64,000 nucleotides of DNA. Origin: UBA12202 sp049595035. Lineage in GTDB: Bacteria; Pseudomonadota; Alphaproteobacteria; Puniceispirillales; UBA1172. This document shows positions 17,335 to 27,556 of the stretch, in pieces. The position numbers were made by a program, and so were the translations under genes. How positions within the stretch are numbered: the first letter of the stretch is position 1; each line of letters opens with the position of its first letter. Location of the stretch: NCBI GenBank assembly GCA_049595035.1, contig JBMYKD010000008.1, forward strand, positions 19,837-83,836. Direction: 5' to 3'. The notes beneath the pieces were generated by a model, which saw only the letters and a list, made by a program, of their open reading frames with translations, ran no database searches and had not been told where the DNA came from.

Positions 17335-19014
17335 ATGTCCAACCCGCAATATGTCTATACGATGAGCCGATTGAGCAAAGCCTGGCCCGGTGGCAAGGAA
17401 GTGCTTAAAAATATCTCACTTTCCTTTTTGCCCGGGGCAAAAATCGGGGTACTTGGTATTAATGGTGCTGGTAAATCGACCTTGCTTCGCATCATGGCAG
17501 GTATTGAAACAGAATATCAGGGTGATGCATGGGCAGCAGATGGGTTAAAAGTGGGCTATCTGCCTCAGGAACCTGTGCTGGATGACAATCTTAATGTGCT
17601 TGATAATGTCATGCTTGGCATGGGGGAGAAAAAACAGCTTATCGACCGTTTCAATGAAATAAGCGCACGTTTCGGCGAAGAGATGAGCGATGATGAAATG
17701 AATGCGCTTATCGAAGAACAGGGTGAGTTACAGGAAAAAATTGATGCCGCCGATGCATGGGACCTTGAACGCAAAGCGGCGATTGCGATGGATGCCCTGC
17801 GTTTGCCGCCATCTGACTGGGGCGTGACTAATCTGTCTGGTGGGGAAAAACGCCGCGTTGCGTTATGCCAGCTATTGCTGAGTGCGCCGGATATGTTGTT
17901 GCTTGATGAACCGACAAACCATCTAGATGCAGAATCGGTGGCGTGGTTGCAACGGTTTCTGAAAGATTTTACCGGAACAGTCGTGACGATCACCCATGAT
18001 CGCTATTTCCTTGATGAGGTGGCAGGCTGGATTCTGGAACTGGATCGCGGGCAGGGTATCCCATTTGAAGGGAATTATTCGAGCTGGCTGGAACAGAAAC
18101 AGAAACGCCTTGAACAGGAAGGCCGCAGCGAAGAAGCCAGAATCAAAACGCTGGCACGGGAACTGGAATGGGTGCGGTCTGCCCCGAAAGCTCGTCAGGC
18201 AAAATCAAAAGCGCGTCTTACCGCCTATGAACAATTGCTGGAACAGCAACATGAAAGCGTGAGTGAGACAGCAAAAATCAGTATTCCACCCGGTCCAAGG
18301 CTGGGTAATGTTGTTCTTGAAGGCCAACATATTTCCAAAGCCTTTAGTGAAAAGCTGCTGGTTGATGATCTGAATTTCCGGCTTCCTCCCGGCGGGATTG
18401 TTGGTGTTGTTGGCCCTAATGGTGCCGGTAAAACAACCCTCTTCCGCATGATCACAGGGCAGGATAAACCCGATCAGGGCGAACTGAAAGTAGGGGAAAC
18501 GGTTGTTATGGCCTATGTCGATCAATCGCGTGATGCCCTGCCCGATGATAAAACCGTATGGGAGGTTATTTCTGACGGACTTGATGAGATTACGTTAGGC
18601 AAACGTACGGTTTCGTCCCGTGCCTATGTGGGGCAGTTCAATTTCAAGGGTGGTGATCAGCAAAAGCGGGTTGGTCAACTTTCTGGTGGTGAAAGAAACC
18701 GTGTCCATCTTGCCAGAATGTTAAAATCGGGCTGTAACCTATTGCTGCTTGATGAACCGACAAATGATCTGGATGTTGATACCTTACGATCACTGGAAGA
18801 CGCCCTGCTGGAATTTGGTGGTTGTGCTGTTGTCATTACCCACGACCGATGGTTTCTTGACCGGATTGCAACACATATTCTTGCCTTTGAAGGTGATAGT
18901 CATGTTGAATGGTTTGAAGGAAACTGGCAATCCTATGAAGAAGACAGGAAACGCCGGCTTGGTGCCGAGGCTGATCAGCCAACCCGTATCAAATACAAGC
19001 CGATTTCGCGCTAG
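17335..19014 (+). CDS. ettA: EttA, energy-dependent translational throttle ABC-F ATPase
   Basis: Soluble ABC-F protein with two nucleotide-binding domains and no membrane domain. In E. coli it binds the ribosomal E site and gates entry into elongation according to ATP/ADP. Domain 1 has GINGAGKST, LSGGEKRR and LLLDEPTNHLDAES; domain 2 has GPNGAGKTT, LSGGERNR and LLLDEPTNDLDVDT. The N-terminal MSNPQYVYTMSRLSKAWPGG and C-terminal RRLGAEADQPTRIKYKPISR are characteristic of EttA rather than Uup. I place the start at ATG 17335 (559 aa) rather than GTG 17284, to match the family's N-terminus. The stop overlaps the convergent mlaC stop by 4 bases. Confidence 0.95.
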   Translation: MSNPQYVYTMSRLSKAWPGGKEVLKNISLSFLPGAKIGVLGINGAGKSTLLRIMAGIETEYQGDAWAADGLKVGYLPQEPVLDDNLNVLDNVMLGMGEKKQLIDRFNEISARFGEEMSDDEMNALIEEQGELQEKIDAADAWDLERKAAIAMDALRLPPSDWGVTNLSGGEKRRVALCQLLLSAPDMLLLDEPTNHLDAESVAWLQRFLKDFTGTVVTITHDRYFLDEVAGWILELDRGQGIPFEGNYSSWLEQKQKRLEQEGRSEEARIKTLARELEWVRSAPKARQAKSKARLTAYEQLLEQQHESVSETAKISIPPGPRLGNVVLEGQHISKAFSEKLLVDDLNFRLPPGGIVGVVGPNGAGKTTLFRMITGQDKPDQGELKVGETVVMAYVDQSRDALPDDKTVWEVISDGLDEITLGKRTVSSRAYVGQFNFKGGDQQKRVGQLSGGERNRVHLARMLKSGCNLLLLDEPTNDLDVDTLRSLEDALLEFGGCAVVITHDRWFLDRIATHILAFEGDSHVEWFEGNWQSYEEDRKRRLGAEADQPTRIKYKPISR

Positions 19015-19661
19015 TTATCCAGTCGCGCCTGTTTTAATTCGATACTGCGTTCCGCTAACAGATCAATAAGGGCATCAAGGCTGCCTTTGTTTTTTCTGAT
19101 CACGGCCATGTTTTCATCCTTCTGGGTGAGAAGCATGGATACGTTTTCAAAGCTGAGATCAAAGATATATAGCTGCTGTCCGGATTTATCACTAATCCGC
19201 CAGGATACAACCGCATCGGGATATTGTCCGGTTGTGTCATGAACAATGCCATTGACAATAATCCAGTGTTCCCCTTTTTTTTCGGATGACTGGAATTGGT
19301 ATTCTAATGTCCGGAAATAATCAAAATTAAATGCAGCCTGTTCAACTAGTACCGTCCGAAAGGTCTTCAGAAAGCGTTGTTTCTGGGTATCGGTTGCCTT
19401 CCGCCAGTATGGGCCAATAGTAAAACTGGCAAGGGTTTCGTATTTAAAATAGCGGTTAATGATATCATCGGTTTGGGCATATATATCTTCATCTAATCCA
19501 ACATTGGCGGCTATATCCTGAATTTCAAAAATCAGGGTTTCCACCATATCCGCCGCATCCTTTGTTCTATCGGCATGGGCATGGTTTGCCATCGCAAATA
19601 GCATCACCATGATAGCCATCAGCTTCATTAAGGCATGGGTATAAATTCGCATATCAGACAT
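19011..19661 (-). CDS. mlaC: MlaC-family periplasmic phospholipid-binding protein
   Basis: 216-aa secreted protein. A signal peptide (hydrophobic LMAIMVMLFAMANHAHA) is followed by the Tol_Tol_Ttg2/MlaC domain, with YFKYETLASFTIGPYWRKAT and FLKTFRTVLVEQAAFNFDYF as typical elements. MlaC ferries phospholipids between the outer-membrane MlaA complex and the inner-membrane MlaFEDB transporter. It lies 4 bases downstream of mlaA, so the two are co-expressed. No mlaF, mlaE or mlaD is nearby. The 3' end overlaps the convergent ettA gene. Confidence 0.9.
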   Translation of the reverse strand: MSDMRIYTHALMKLMAIMVMLFAMANHAHADRTKDAADMVETLIFEIQDIAANVGLDEDIYAQTDDIINRYFKYETLASFTIGPYWRKATDTQKQRFLKTFRTVLVEQAAFNFDYFRTLEYQFQSSEKKGEHWIIVNGIVHDTTGQYPDAVVSWRISDKSGQQLYIFDLSFENVSMLLTQKDENMAVIRKNKGSLDALIDLLAERSIELKQARLDN

Positions 19662-19665
19662 CTGT

Positions 19666-20418
19666 TTATTCGACCGTTTCTATGAAGCTATCAAAAACAT
19701 CCTCTTTATTTTCGCGGGCATCAGGTTCATCTGCCTGATCATATTGCAGATACACTGACCGTATTCTGGCGTATGAATCAAGAGATTGATATTTGATATC
19801 ATTTATATATTCAAAATTATTTCCCCGAAAGGTAACGATGCGGATAGGCGTTTTGACGGCCGTGATATTTGTCGCCACCGGCGTCGTGGCGAAGTTCAGA
19901 GGATTGGTCAGGTTATCAACAACCCAGCCAGAATGGCTTCTCACAGTACCGGGGCCAATCAGAGGCAGCACAATATATGACCCGTGCCTAGCCTCATGAT
20001 AGGCTAGGGTTTGATCAAAATTGGTCGAACGCGGCGTATCCACGTCATCAGTAAGATCAGAAAACCCCAGCGTTAGCCCGTTAATCAGAAACTCAAACGT
20101 GCCAAGGGCAGCATTTTCCATATCACCCTGAAGCGTCGAATTGACAGTTGTTGATGGCAGGCTTGTCCAGGTTGAAAAATTGGTAAGCATGACTTGCCCC
20201 TGATCCGGCAATTGGCGATAACCCCTGGCGGCAGGTTCAACAATGATCGTATCGACTTTCATATTGAATTTGTGAACACTTCGGTTGGTTTTCTCATAAG
20301 GGTCGCGGGATTCTGTCAATTCATCATATGGCGCAGAGGCACAGCCTGATAGCAGGAAAATCCATATGCCCAGAATGAAATTCATCATAAATAGTCGGTA
20401 ATATCTATGCATGGGCAT
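19666..20418 (-). CDS. mlaA: MlaA (VacJ) outer-membrane lipoprotein
   Basis: 250-aa lipoprotein that removes mislocalised phospholipids from the outer leaflet of the outer membrane. A signal peptide ends in a lipobox (LLSGC, Cys about residue 26). The mature part has the family's DPYEKTNRSVHKFNMKVD, FEFLINGLTLG, DFDQTLAYHEA-like (here NFDQTLAYHEARHGSYIVLP) and GPGTVRSHSG motifs. The start is uncertain among Met 1, 3 and 11, with no good ribosome-binding site; all leave the lipobox intact. A 124-base divergent gap separates it from uvrD. Confidence 0.94.
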   Translation of the reverse strand: MPMHRYYRLFMMNFILGIWIFLLSGCASAPYDELTESRDPYEKTNRSVHKFNMKVDTIIVEPAARGYRQLPDQGQVMLTNFSTWTSLPSTTVNSTLQGDMENAALGTFEFLINGLTLGFSDLTDDVDTPRSTNFDQTLAYHEARHGSYIVLPLIGPGTVRSHSGWVVDNLTNPLNFATTPVATNITAVKTPIRIVTFRGNNFEYINDIKYQSLDSYARIRSVYLQYDQADEPDARENKEDVFDSFIETVE

Positions 20419-20542
20419 ATATTATGTTAACTTGATAAAAAATCAAAGCCATAAGCCAGAAATCACCAAAAAGCCAGGATAACGGCAGAATTTTCCTTCT
20501 GTTGACCTATTCATTCTTGCGCCTTCATGGTAGGAATCGAAC

Positions 20543-22816
20543 ATGCAGAACGATCTATTTCATTCATCCAATACAACGCATCATTCGCCTTGGCTAGATG
20601 GGCTAAATCCCCCTCAGAAAAAGGCTGTCCAGCATCTGGAGGGGCCTTTGCTAGTGCTATCAGGCGCAGGCACGGGCAAGACAAGAGTACTGACAAGCAG
20701 GCTTGCCAATTTGATTGCCACAGGCCGTGCCAAGCCGTGGAATATTCTAGCTGTCACATTTACCAATAAAGCCGCGCGTGAAATGAAAGAGCGGGTTGCC
20801 ACCATGATAGGCCCCATGGTGGAACAGGTGATGTTTGGCACTTTTCATGCACTTGCTGCCAGAATATTGCGGCGACATGCTGAATGTGTAGGCCTTAAAC
20901 CTAATTTTACCATTCTTGATACCGATGATCAGCTACGACTGATTAAACAGGTGATGGAACTCAATGGCATTGACACCAAACGTCATCCGCCACGCATGGT
21001 ACTGGCAATGATCAGTCGCTGGAAAGATAAAGGTCTGACTTTTGATAAAGTGAGTCTGGCCGATGCCAGTCATCTGATTGAAGGCAACGGCGCTGATATC
21101 TATCAGCAATATCAGCAGCGTCTTACTGATCTCAATGCATGTGATTTTGGTGATCTTCTGCTTCATAATTTAACTATTTTTAATGGATATCCCGATATTC
21201 TGGCCGATTATCATCAGCGCATCACCCATGTCATGGTAGATGAATATCAGGATACCAATGTGGCACAATATCTCTGGCTTAGCCTGTTGTCGCAAAAATC
21301 ACGCAATCTGTGTTGTGTTGGTGATGATGATCAGTCCATCTATGGCTGGCGCGGGGCAGAGGTGACAAATATGCTCCGTTTTACGGAAATCTATCCAGAG
21401 GCAGAAACCATCAGACTGGAAGAAAACTATCGGTCAACCGGACATATTCTTGGGGCAGCATCAGGCTTGATTGCCCATAATGAAAGCCGGCTGGGAAAAA
21501 ACCTGTTTACAGATGATGATCATGGGGAAAAGGTTCGTGTTCATGGTTTCTGGGATGGCGCAAGTGAAGCGAGGGCAGTAGCTGACCGTATCGCATCACT
21601 AGAGCGGCGTGATGAATATTCGCCTGATCAAATGGCTGTTCTTGTTCGGGCTGGATATCAGACCCGTGAATTTGAAGACGTTTTCATAAAGCTGGGCATT
21701 CCCTATCGGGTGATTGGAGCCAAATTCTATGAAAGACAGGAAATCCGCGATGCTATTGCGTATTTGCGGCTAATCATACAGCCTGCCGATGATCTGGCAT
21801 TTGAACGTATTATTAACACCCCAACCCGTGGATTAGGGGCAAAAACCGTGTCTCTGGTGCGTGATGCCAGCAGAGCCCAAGGGCTTCCCATGCTGGCGAT
21901 GGCCGAAAATATGCTTGCCGGAACAGAATTAAAATCCGCTGCCCGAAACAGCCTTGGCCAGTTTGTTAATATGGTGACCCATTGGCGTAGCCAGATGGAT
22001 CAGATACCGCATACGGAACTAGCGATGCAGGTACTTGATGAATCTGGCTATACTGCCATGTGGCAGAAAGAAAAAACACCAGATGCCGAAGGCCGGCTGG
22101 AAAACCTGAAAGAACTCATCACCGCAATGGATGACTTTGACAATCTTCAGGGGTTTCTTGAACATATCTCTCTTGTTATGGATGGGGATAATGCCAATAA
22201 AGGTGGTGAAGTCATGTTGATGACACTTCACGCCGCCAAGGGACTGGAATTCGATGTTGTGTTTCTACCTTGCTGGGAAGAAGGGGCATTTCCATCACAA
22301 CGGACACTGGATGAAAAAGGGGCGTCAGGTCTGGAAGAAGAACGCCGTCTGGCCTATGTCGGGATCACACGGGCGCGAAAACAGCTTCATATTTCTTATG
22401 CATCCAGCCGTAGGGTTCATGGGTTATGGCAAAGCAGTATCCCGTCACGGTTTCTGGCTGAATTGCCCGAAGAACATTTGCTAGAAGAAACAGAACAGGG
22501 AATGGCATCCGGAACAGCGCGGCCAGTGAGCTTTGATTCCATGCCAGTCCCGTCAGCCGCCGGAGGATACGGGCCGGGCTGGACACGGTTGCAGGAACGC
22601 CGTCAAGCGGGTTTTCTGCCATCAAAAGCGCCAGGTGAACATAAAGCCGGATTGACCGGAAAAAGTGACTATGTGATCGGTGACAGGGTATTTCACCTTA
22701 AATTCGGCAATGGCAATGTGATTGCTGTTGAAGGTGATAAGCTGACTATTGCTTTTGATAAAGCAGGTGAAAAAAGACTGGTTGCCAGTTTTGTTGAACG
22801 GGCAGGACAGCAATGA
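20543..22816 (+). CDS. uvrD: UvrD/PcrA-type DNA helicase
   Basis: 757-aa superfamily 1A 3'-5' helicase for nucleotide-excision and mismatch repair. Motifs in order: Q-motif LNPPQKKAVQ, Walker A LSGAGTGKTRVL, motif Ia AVTFTNKAAREMKER, motif II VDEYQDTN, motif III DDDQSIYGWRGAEV, motif IV EENYRST, motif V MTLHAAKGLEFDVVFL and motif VI EERRLAYVGITRARK. The C-terminal ~50 residues (DRVFHLKFGNGNVIAVEGDKL) form the Tudor-like domain typical of PcrA/UvrD. TAGGAA precedes the ATG. The last 4 bases overlap prmA. Confidence 0.96.
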   Translation: MQNDLFHSSNTTHHSPWLDGLNPPQKKAVQHLEGPLLVLSGAGTGKTRVLTSRLANLIATGRAKPWNILAVTFTNKAAREMKERVATMIGPMVEQVMFGTFHALAARILRRHAECVGLKPNFTILDTDDQLRLIKQVMELNGIDTKRHPPRMVLAMISRWKDKGLTFDKVSLADASHLIEGNGADIYQQYQQRLTDLNACDFGDLLLHNLTIFNGYPDILADYHQRITHVMVDEYQDTNVAQYLWLSLLSQKSRNLCCVGDDDQSIYGWRGAEVTNMLRFTEIYPEAETIRLEENYRSTGHILGAASGLIAHNESRLGKNLFTDDDHGEKVRVHGFWDGASEARAVADRIASLERRDEYSPDQMAVLVRAGYQTREFEDVFIKLGIPYRVIGAKFYERQEIRDAIAYLRLIIQPADDLAFERIINTPTRGLGAKTVSLVRDASRAQGLPMLAMAENMLAGTELKSAARNSLGQFVNMVTHWRSQMDQIPHTELAMQVLDESGYTAMWQKEKTPDAEGRLENLKELITAMDDFDNLQGFLEHISLVMDGDNANKGGEVMLMTLHAAKGLEFDVVFLPCWEEGAFPSQRTLDEKGASGLEEERRLAYVGITRARKQLHISYASSRRVHGLWQSSIPSRFLAELPEEHLLEETEQGMASGTARPVSFDSMPVPSAAGGYGPGWTRLQERRQAGFLPSKAPGEHKAGLTGKSDYVIGDRVFHLKFGNGNVIAVEGDKLTIAFDKAGEKRLVASFVERAGQQ

Positions 22817-23724
22817 GCATTGGTATCTGGCAGGTTACACTAAAGCTTGATGGTGATCAGGATATCGCCAGTGAAATTCTGCAAGCAGCATCAGATGCTG
22901 ATACAATCAGTTTTTTGCGGGATCATGATGATGATCCGTGGGATGTCATATGTATCTGCCAATCCAGACCTGATCAGATCAGGCTTGATCTGGCGGTGAC
23001 ATTATTGACAACAGATTTTGCCATGAAGCTATCGCCACCAGAAATCAGCAATGTGCCTGATATCGATTGGCTGGAAAAAAACTGGCTAGATATGAAACCA
23101 CTGGATATAGGACGCTTCTGGATTTATGGAACCCATATTTCAGACCCGCTTCCGGCCGGTAAAACCGGCATTCAGCTAGATGCTGGCATGGCATTCGGGA
23201 CAGGTAATCACGCAACCACCCATGGCTGTATTCTGCTCGCCGAAAAATATATATCCCCTCATGCGCCCCTGACCATAGCTGATATTGGTGCGGGTAGCGG
23301 TATCCTTGCTATGGTGGCGGCTAAAATCAATCCGTCCAGCCGCATTATCGCGGTTGATAATGATCCTGTGGCGGTTGAGGTGATGCAGCAGAATATTCTG
23401 CATAATCAGACACAGTCCCAGATTACTTGTGGCATCTCAGAAGGTTATGATTCCGCGCTGATCACTGACCATATGCCTTTTGATGTGATTATGGCGAATA
23501 TTCTTCCCACGCCATTGATTGCTATGGCAAATGATGCCGCTAGGGTATTGCGGGCAGGGGGAAAGATTATCCTTTCCGGACTTAACCTGAAACATGCTGA
23601 TGACGTGATATCAGCGCATCAAGCGGCAGGATTATCACATGTAGAAAACTTGCCAGTAGGCGACTGGATGTCGGTCATCATGCAAAAACCGGATACGCCC
23701 AATGATGGAGCCGGATATGACTGA
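22813..23724 (+). CDS. prmA: PrmA, ribosomal protein L11 methyltransferase
   Basis: 303-aa SAM-dependent methyltransferase that trimethylates ribosomal protein L11. The substrate-recognition part occupies the first ~110 residues. The catalytic part has DAGMAFGTGNHATTHGCI, motif I IADIGAGSGILAMVAAK, DNDPVAVEVMQQN and the post-motif FDVIMANILPTPLIAMA, all diagnostic. It starts with ATGA overlap on uvrD and overlaps the following pepP by 8 bases, so the three genes form one operon. Confidence 0.95.
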   Translation: MSIGIWQVTLKLDGDQDIASEILQAASDADTISFLRDHDDDPWDVICICQSRPDQIRLDLAVTLLTTDFAMKLSPPEISNVPDIDWLEKNWLDMKPLDIGRFWIYGTHISDPLPAGKTGIQLDAGMAFGTGNHATTHGCILLAEKYISPHAPLTIADIGAGSGILAMVAAKINPSSRIIAVDNDPVAVEVMQQNILHNQTQSQITCGISEGYDSALITDHMPFDVIMANILPTPLIAMANDAARVLRAGGKIILSGLNLKHADDVISAHQAAGLSHVENLPVGDWMSVIMQKPDTPNDGAGYD

Positions 23725-25471
23725 TCAAAGGATTGCAATTGATAGGTTGCGGCAGGCCATGGCAAGGGCAGATATAGATGCCTATCTGATCCCCCGTGGT
23801 GATGCTTTTTCAGGTGAGGAAGTTCAGCTTTGTGATGAAAGGCTGGCATGGATAAGTGGGTTCACGGGTTCGGCCGGACTAGCCATTGTTACCATGGATG
23901 AAGCCGTGTTGTTTAGTGATGGCCGATATACGATCCAGATGCAGAACCAGACCAATGAAACCTGGCAATGTAAGGTAATGCCCGGGGAAACACCATCTGG
24001 ATGGATAGCGGCGCATCTGAATGGCAGGCAGGTGGGATTTGATCCCATGCTGATGACAATGGCTGATCATCAGAAGCTAAAAACAGCACTGGTAGATAAG
24101 AATATCACCCTTGTTGGTATCGCCGAAAATCTGATTGATCAGATATGGATAGATCGGCCGCACCCCCTTATCACTGCACCATGGGATGTTGATCCGTCCT
24201 ATTATGGCCAGACCAGAACGGCTAAAATGAAAGCCGTCATTTCTGCCATGGCTGATGCTGGTGCTGATCAGTTATTGATCTGTGATCCCACCGAACTGGC
24301 ATGGCTGCTTAATATTCGGGCGGCTGATCTTAGCCATACGCCTGTCATGCTGGCCTTTGCCATATTATCACATGATGGCAAGGTGACTCTATTCTATGAT
24401 GCTGACGCCCCTCTACCGATTGATCAAAGCCAGATACGGATTGTCCCCGCCAAAGAGTTGATACCATATCTTGAGCAGTGCAAAGATTTATCTGTCTGGC
24501 TTGATCCGGCACAGACACCGATAGCACTGGCCGATGCCCTTACCCTTGGCGGGGCCAATATCATAAAAACAGGGCATCCGCTTCAGATGATGAAAGCGGT
24601 CAAGAATAGCGTGGAACAGGACGGGTTCCGATCCGCGCATTGCCGTGATGCGGTAGCCATGATCCGTTTTCTGGCATGGATAGATGCCGAAGCACCTATC
24701 CGGGTTATCACGGAAATTGAGGCTAGTGACAAGTTGCAATTTTTCCGCCAGCAGGTTGATGGTTATCTGGGGGATAGTTTCGGGGCAATCTCTGCCAGTG
24801 GTGAACACGGTGCTATTGTCCATTATCGCGCCACCAGAGAAAGCAACGCACCGCTTCAACGGAATAATCTCTATCTTATTGATTCAGGTGGCCAGTATCA
24901 TGACGCCACCACTGATATCACCCGCTGCATTGTTATTGGTGCGCCTGATCAGGATATGGTGTTTTGCTATACGCATGTGCTGAAAGCGCATATCGCACTG
25001 GATAGGCAAATCTTTCCAAAAGGCACAACAGGCATTCAGCTTGATGCTATCACACGACAGCCCATGTGGAATGTCGGGCTGGATTATGCCCATGGCACAG
25101 GCCATGGCGTGGGATGCGCCTTAAGTGTTCATGAAGGCCCGGTCAGCCTTTCTCCTCGCAGTGGTAAAGCTCTGCATGAAGGTATGGTGCTATCGAATGA
25201 ACCGGGATATTACCGCGATGGGTGTTTTGGCATTCGGCTTGAGAATCTGGTTATTGTTGTTGCTAAAGACAATAATATGCTTGGCTTTGAACATGTCACA
25301 TGGGTGCCATTTGATCGCCGTCTGATTGATCTCACCCTGCTTTCGCCGACTGAGCGGGAATGGCTTAATCAGTATCATCAGGATATCAGGGATAAAATCA
25401 TGCCAGCAATCAAGGGTCTGGGTGATGCTGGGGTGTTAGACTGGCTGATGGCACAGACGGCCCCATTATAA
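23717..25471 (+). CDS. pepP: Xaa-Pro aminopeptidase, long three-domain type
   Basis: M24-family metallopeptidase that removes N-terminal residues preceding proline. At 584 aa it is the long type with two creatinase-like N-terminal domains (about residues 1-310) and a pita-bread catalytic domain. The metal ligands are visible in IDSGGQYHDATTDITR (two Asp), GTGHGVG (His), NEPGYYRDG (Glu) and FGIRLENL (Glu). I chose the ATG at 23717 (MTDQRIAIDRL); an ATG at 23702 would add only 5 residues. It converges on ligA with 8 bases between stops. The gene symbol is by family; substrate range is not known. Confidence 0.9.
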   Translation: MTDQRIAIDRLRQAMARADIDAYLIPRGDAFSGEEVQLCDERLAWISGFTGSAGLAIVTMDEAVLFSDGRYTIQMQNQTNETWQCKVMPGETPSGWIAAHLNGRQVGFDPMLMTMADHQKLKTALVDKNITLVGIAENLIDQIWIDRPHPLITAPWDVDPSYYGQTRTAKMKAVISAMADAGADQLLICDPTELAWLLNIRAADLSHTPVMLAFAILSHDGKVTLFYDADAPLPIDQSQIRIVPAKELIPYLEQCKDLSVWLDPAQTPIALADALTLGGANIIKTGHPLQMMKAVKNSVEQDGFRSAHCRDAVAMIRFLAWIDAEAPIRVITEIEASDKLQFFRQQVDGYLGDSFGAISASGEHGAIVHYRATRESNAPLQRNNLYLIDSGGQYHDATTDITRCIVIGAPDQDMVFCYTHVLKAHIALDRQIFPKGTTGIQLDAITRQPMWNVGLDYAHGTGHGVGCALSVHEGPVSLSPRSGKALHEGMVLSNEPGYYRDGCFGIRLENLVIVVAKDNNMLGFEHVTWVPFDRRLIDLTLLSPTEREWLNQYHQDIRDKIMPAIKGLGDAGVLDWLMAQTAPL

Positions 25472-25479
25472 TCGCCTGA

Positions 25480-27555
25480 TCATGTTTTGGTCATATTGAT
25501 CCAGCTATCTTCATCCAGAATAGTCACCCCTAATGCTTCGGCTTTCCGTGCCTTGCTTCCGGCATCTGCACCAATGACCACATAATCGGTTTTTGCCGAT
25601 ACTGATCCGGCGACCTTTGCCCCAAGCAATTCGGCTTTGGCTTTCGCTTCAGCTCGGCTCATGCTGGTAAGCGTACCAGTAAAAACAACTGTCTTTCCGG
25701 TCACCGGACTGTCTGATGCAATGGCTTCAGGCGGGATAGGGTGAACAACATCCAACAGCCGTTTTATCGCATCCTGATTATGGCTGTCAGAAAAAAACCG
25801 TACAATATCATGGGCAACACTATCACCAATCTGGTCTATGCCGGTTAATATTTGCCATGCTTCGCTCATTTGATCCTGTGCGGCCTCGGCGGTGGTGATC
25901 AGGTGATCCAATGTGCCAAAATGCCTTGCCAGCAATAAACTGGTTGCCTGTCCAATTTGGCGAATCCCCAACCCATAGATGAGTCGTTCAAGTGGAATAT
26001 TCCGGCGTTGTTCAATAGCAGAAAGCAGATTTTTGACGGATAATTCCCCCCAGCCATCGCGTCCAGAAAGGGTGTCACGATACTGCCCCAGATGAAAAAT
26101 ATCAGCGGGCTCATTAAGCATACCATCCTGATGCAGCTCTTCGATAATGCGTGCGCCCAGTCCTTCTATATCAAACGCATCGCGGCTAACGAAATGCTTG
26201 AGCCGTTCAAGCAATTGCGCGGGGCATGATAACTGTCCGGTACAACGGCGCACGGCTTCCCCATCGGGGCGGATGGCGGGTGACCCGCATGAAGGGCATC
26301 GATCAGGAAAGACGAAAGGGGTTTCGTCACCGTTACGGGCATGCACGTCAACCGACAGCACTTGCGGGATAACATCACCAGCTCTTTGAATCTGTACCAG
26401 GTCACCGATACGGATATCCTTATCCTTGATATAATCTTCATTGTGAAGCGTAGCATTAGAAACAACAACGCCGCCGACCGTGACGGGGGTTAGGCGCGCA
26501 ACAGGGGTCAATGCCCCTGTCCGACCCACCTGAATATCGATATCAGTGATATGGGTTTGTGCCTTTTCCGCCGGGAACTTATGGGCGATAGCCCAGCGGG
26601 GAGAACGGCTAACCTGACCAAGCCGGTTCTGAAAATCAAGCTGATCGACTTTATAGACAACGCCATCAATGTCATAATCCAGATCAGCCCGAATACTGCT
26701 GATATATTGATAATGCTCAAGGGCAGAAGCCATATTCGGGGTTATGGCAGAATGGGGATTAATAACAAATCCCCATGTTTTCAGCAGATTGAGATATTCA
26801 TGATGACTGCTGACCGTCCATGCGCTCATTTCGCCGGCGGCATAAGCAAAAAAACGCAATGCTCTTTTGGCGGTTATGGTCGGGTCTTTCTGGCGCAGTG
26901 AGCCGGCGGCAGCATTACGCGGATTTGCAAAGATTTTGCCATTTGCCTTTTGCTGATTTTCATTAAGGGCAAAAAAATCTGCCTTTGTCATAAAAATCTC
27001 ACCACGAATTTCTGCTACCGATAATGTGCAGTGGGTCAGATGTTCCGGAATATCGGAAATGGTGCGGATATTTGCTGTTACGTCTTCTCCTTCTATTCCG
27101 TCCCCACGGGTAACACCGGCAACCAGCTGGCCATTTTCATAACGCAGGGATATGGATAATCCATCAATTTTAGGTTCAACCGAATAGGCGATATCCTGTT
27201 CGGCTGGCAGATTGAGAAACCGCTTTACCCGCTGATCAAAATCCATGGCGTCATTGTCATCAAAAGCATTGGAAAGCGATAGCATCGGCATATGATGGCG
27301 GTATTTGCCAAATTGTGTTGATGGTGTTGCCCCAACGGTCAGGGATGGGCTGTTAAGCCGGATCAGATGAGGAAAAGCCGCTTCAATATCCATGTTGCGT
27401 CGCATTAACGCATCAAAGGCCGCATCGCTAATTTCCGGCGCATCATCACGGTGGTATTTCTGGTTATGATAGGTGATGGCAAGGGCAAGCCGGTCAAGTT
27501 CGTTGATGGCGTCTGTTTCTGTCAAGTCGGCAACGGCAATATGCTCGGTTTCCAT
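25480..27555 (-). CDS. ligA: LigA, NAD+-dependent DNA ligase
   Basis: 691-aa replicative ligase. The adenylation domain shows YSVEPKIDGLSISLRYENG, with the active Lys in KIDG near residue 128. An OB-fold follows, then a four-Cys zinc finger (CPSCGSPAIRPDGEAVRRC, then SCPAQ), helix-hairpin-helix motifs (YGLGIRQIGQATS) and a C-terminal BRCT domain (GKTVVFTGTLTSMSRAEAK). I put the start at the ATG at 27555, which has GAGGGA upstream and lies 1 base after the recN stop. A frame extending to 27597 inside recN is unsupported. Confidence 0.97.
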   Translation of the reverse strand: METEHIAVADLTETDAINELDRLALAITYHNQKYHRDDAPEISDAAFDALMRRNMDIEAAFPHLIRLNSPSLTVGATPSTQFGKYRHHMPMLSLSNAFDDNDAMDFDQRVKRFLNLPAEQDIAYSVEPKIDGLSISLRYENGQLVAGVTRGDGIEGEDVTANIRTISDIPEHLTHCTLSVAEIRGEIFMTKADFFALNENQQKANGKIFANPRNAAAGSLRQKDPTITAKRALRFFAYAAGEMSAWTVSSHHEYLNLLKTWGFVINPHSAITPNMASALEHYQYISSIRADLDYDIDGVVYKVDQLDFQNRLGQVSRSPRWAIAHKFPAEKAQTHITDIDIQVGRTGALTPVARLTPVTVGGVVVSNATLHNEDYIKDKDIRIGDLVQIQRAGDVIPQVLSVDVHARNGDETPFVFPDRCPSCGSPAIRPDGEAVRRCTGQLSCPAQLLERLKHFVSRDAFDIEGLGARIIEELHQDGMLNEPADIFHLGQYRDTLSGRDGWGELSVKNLLSAIEQRRNIPLERLIYGLGIRQIGQATSLLLARHFGTLDHLITTAEAAQDQMSEAWQILTGIDQIGDSVAHDIVRFFSDSHNQDAIKRLLDVVHPIPPEAIASDSPVTGKTVVFTGTLTSMSRAEAKAKAELLGAKVAGSVSAKTDYVVIGADAGSKARKAEALGVTILDEDSWINMTKT

Positions 27556-27556
27556 C

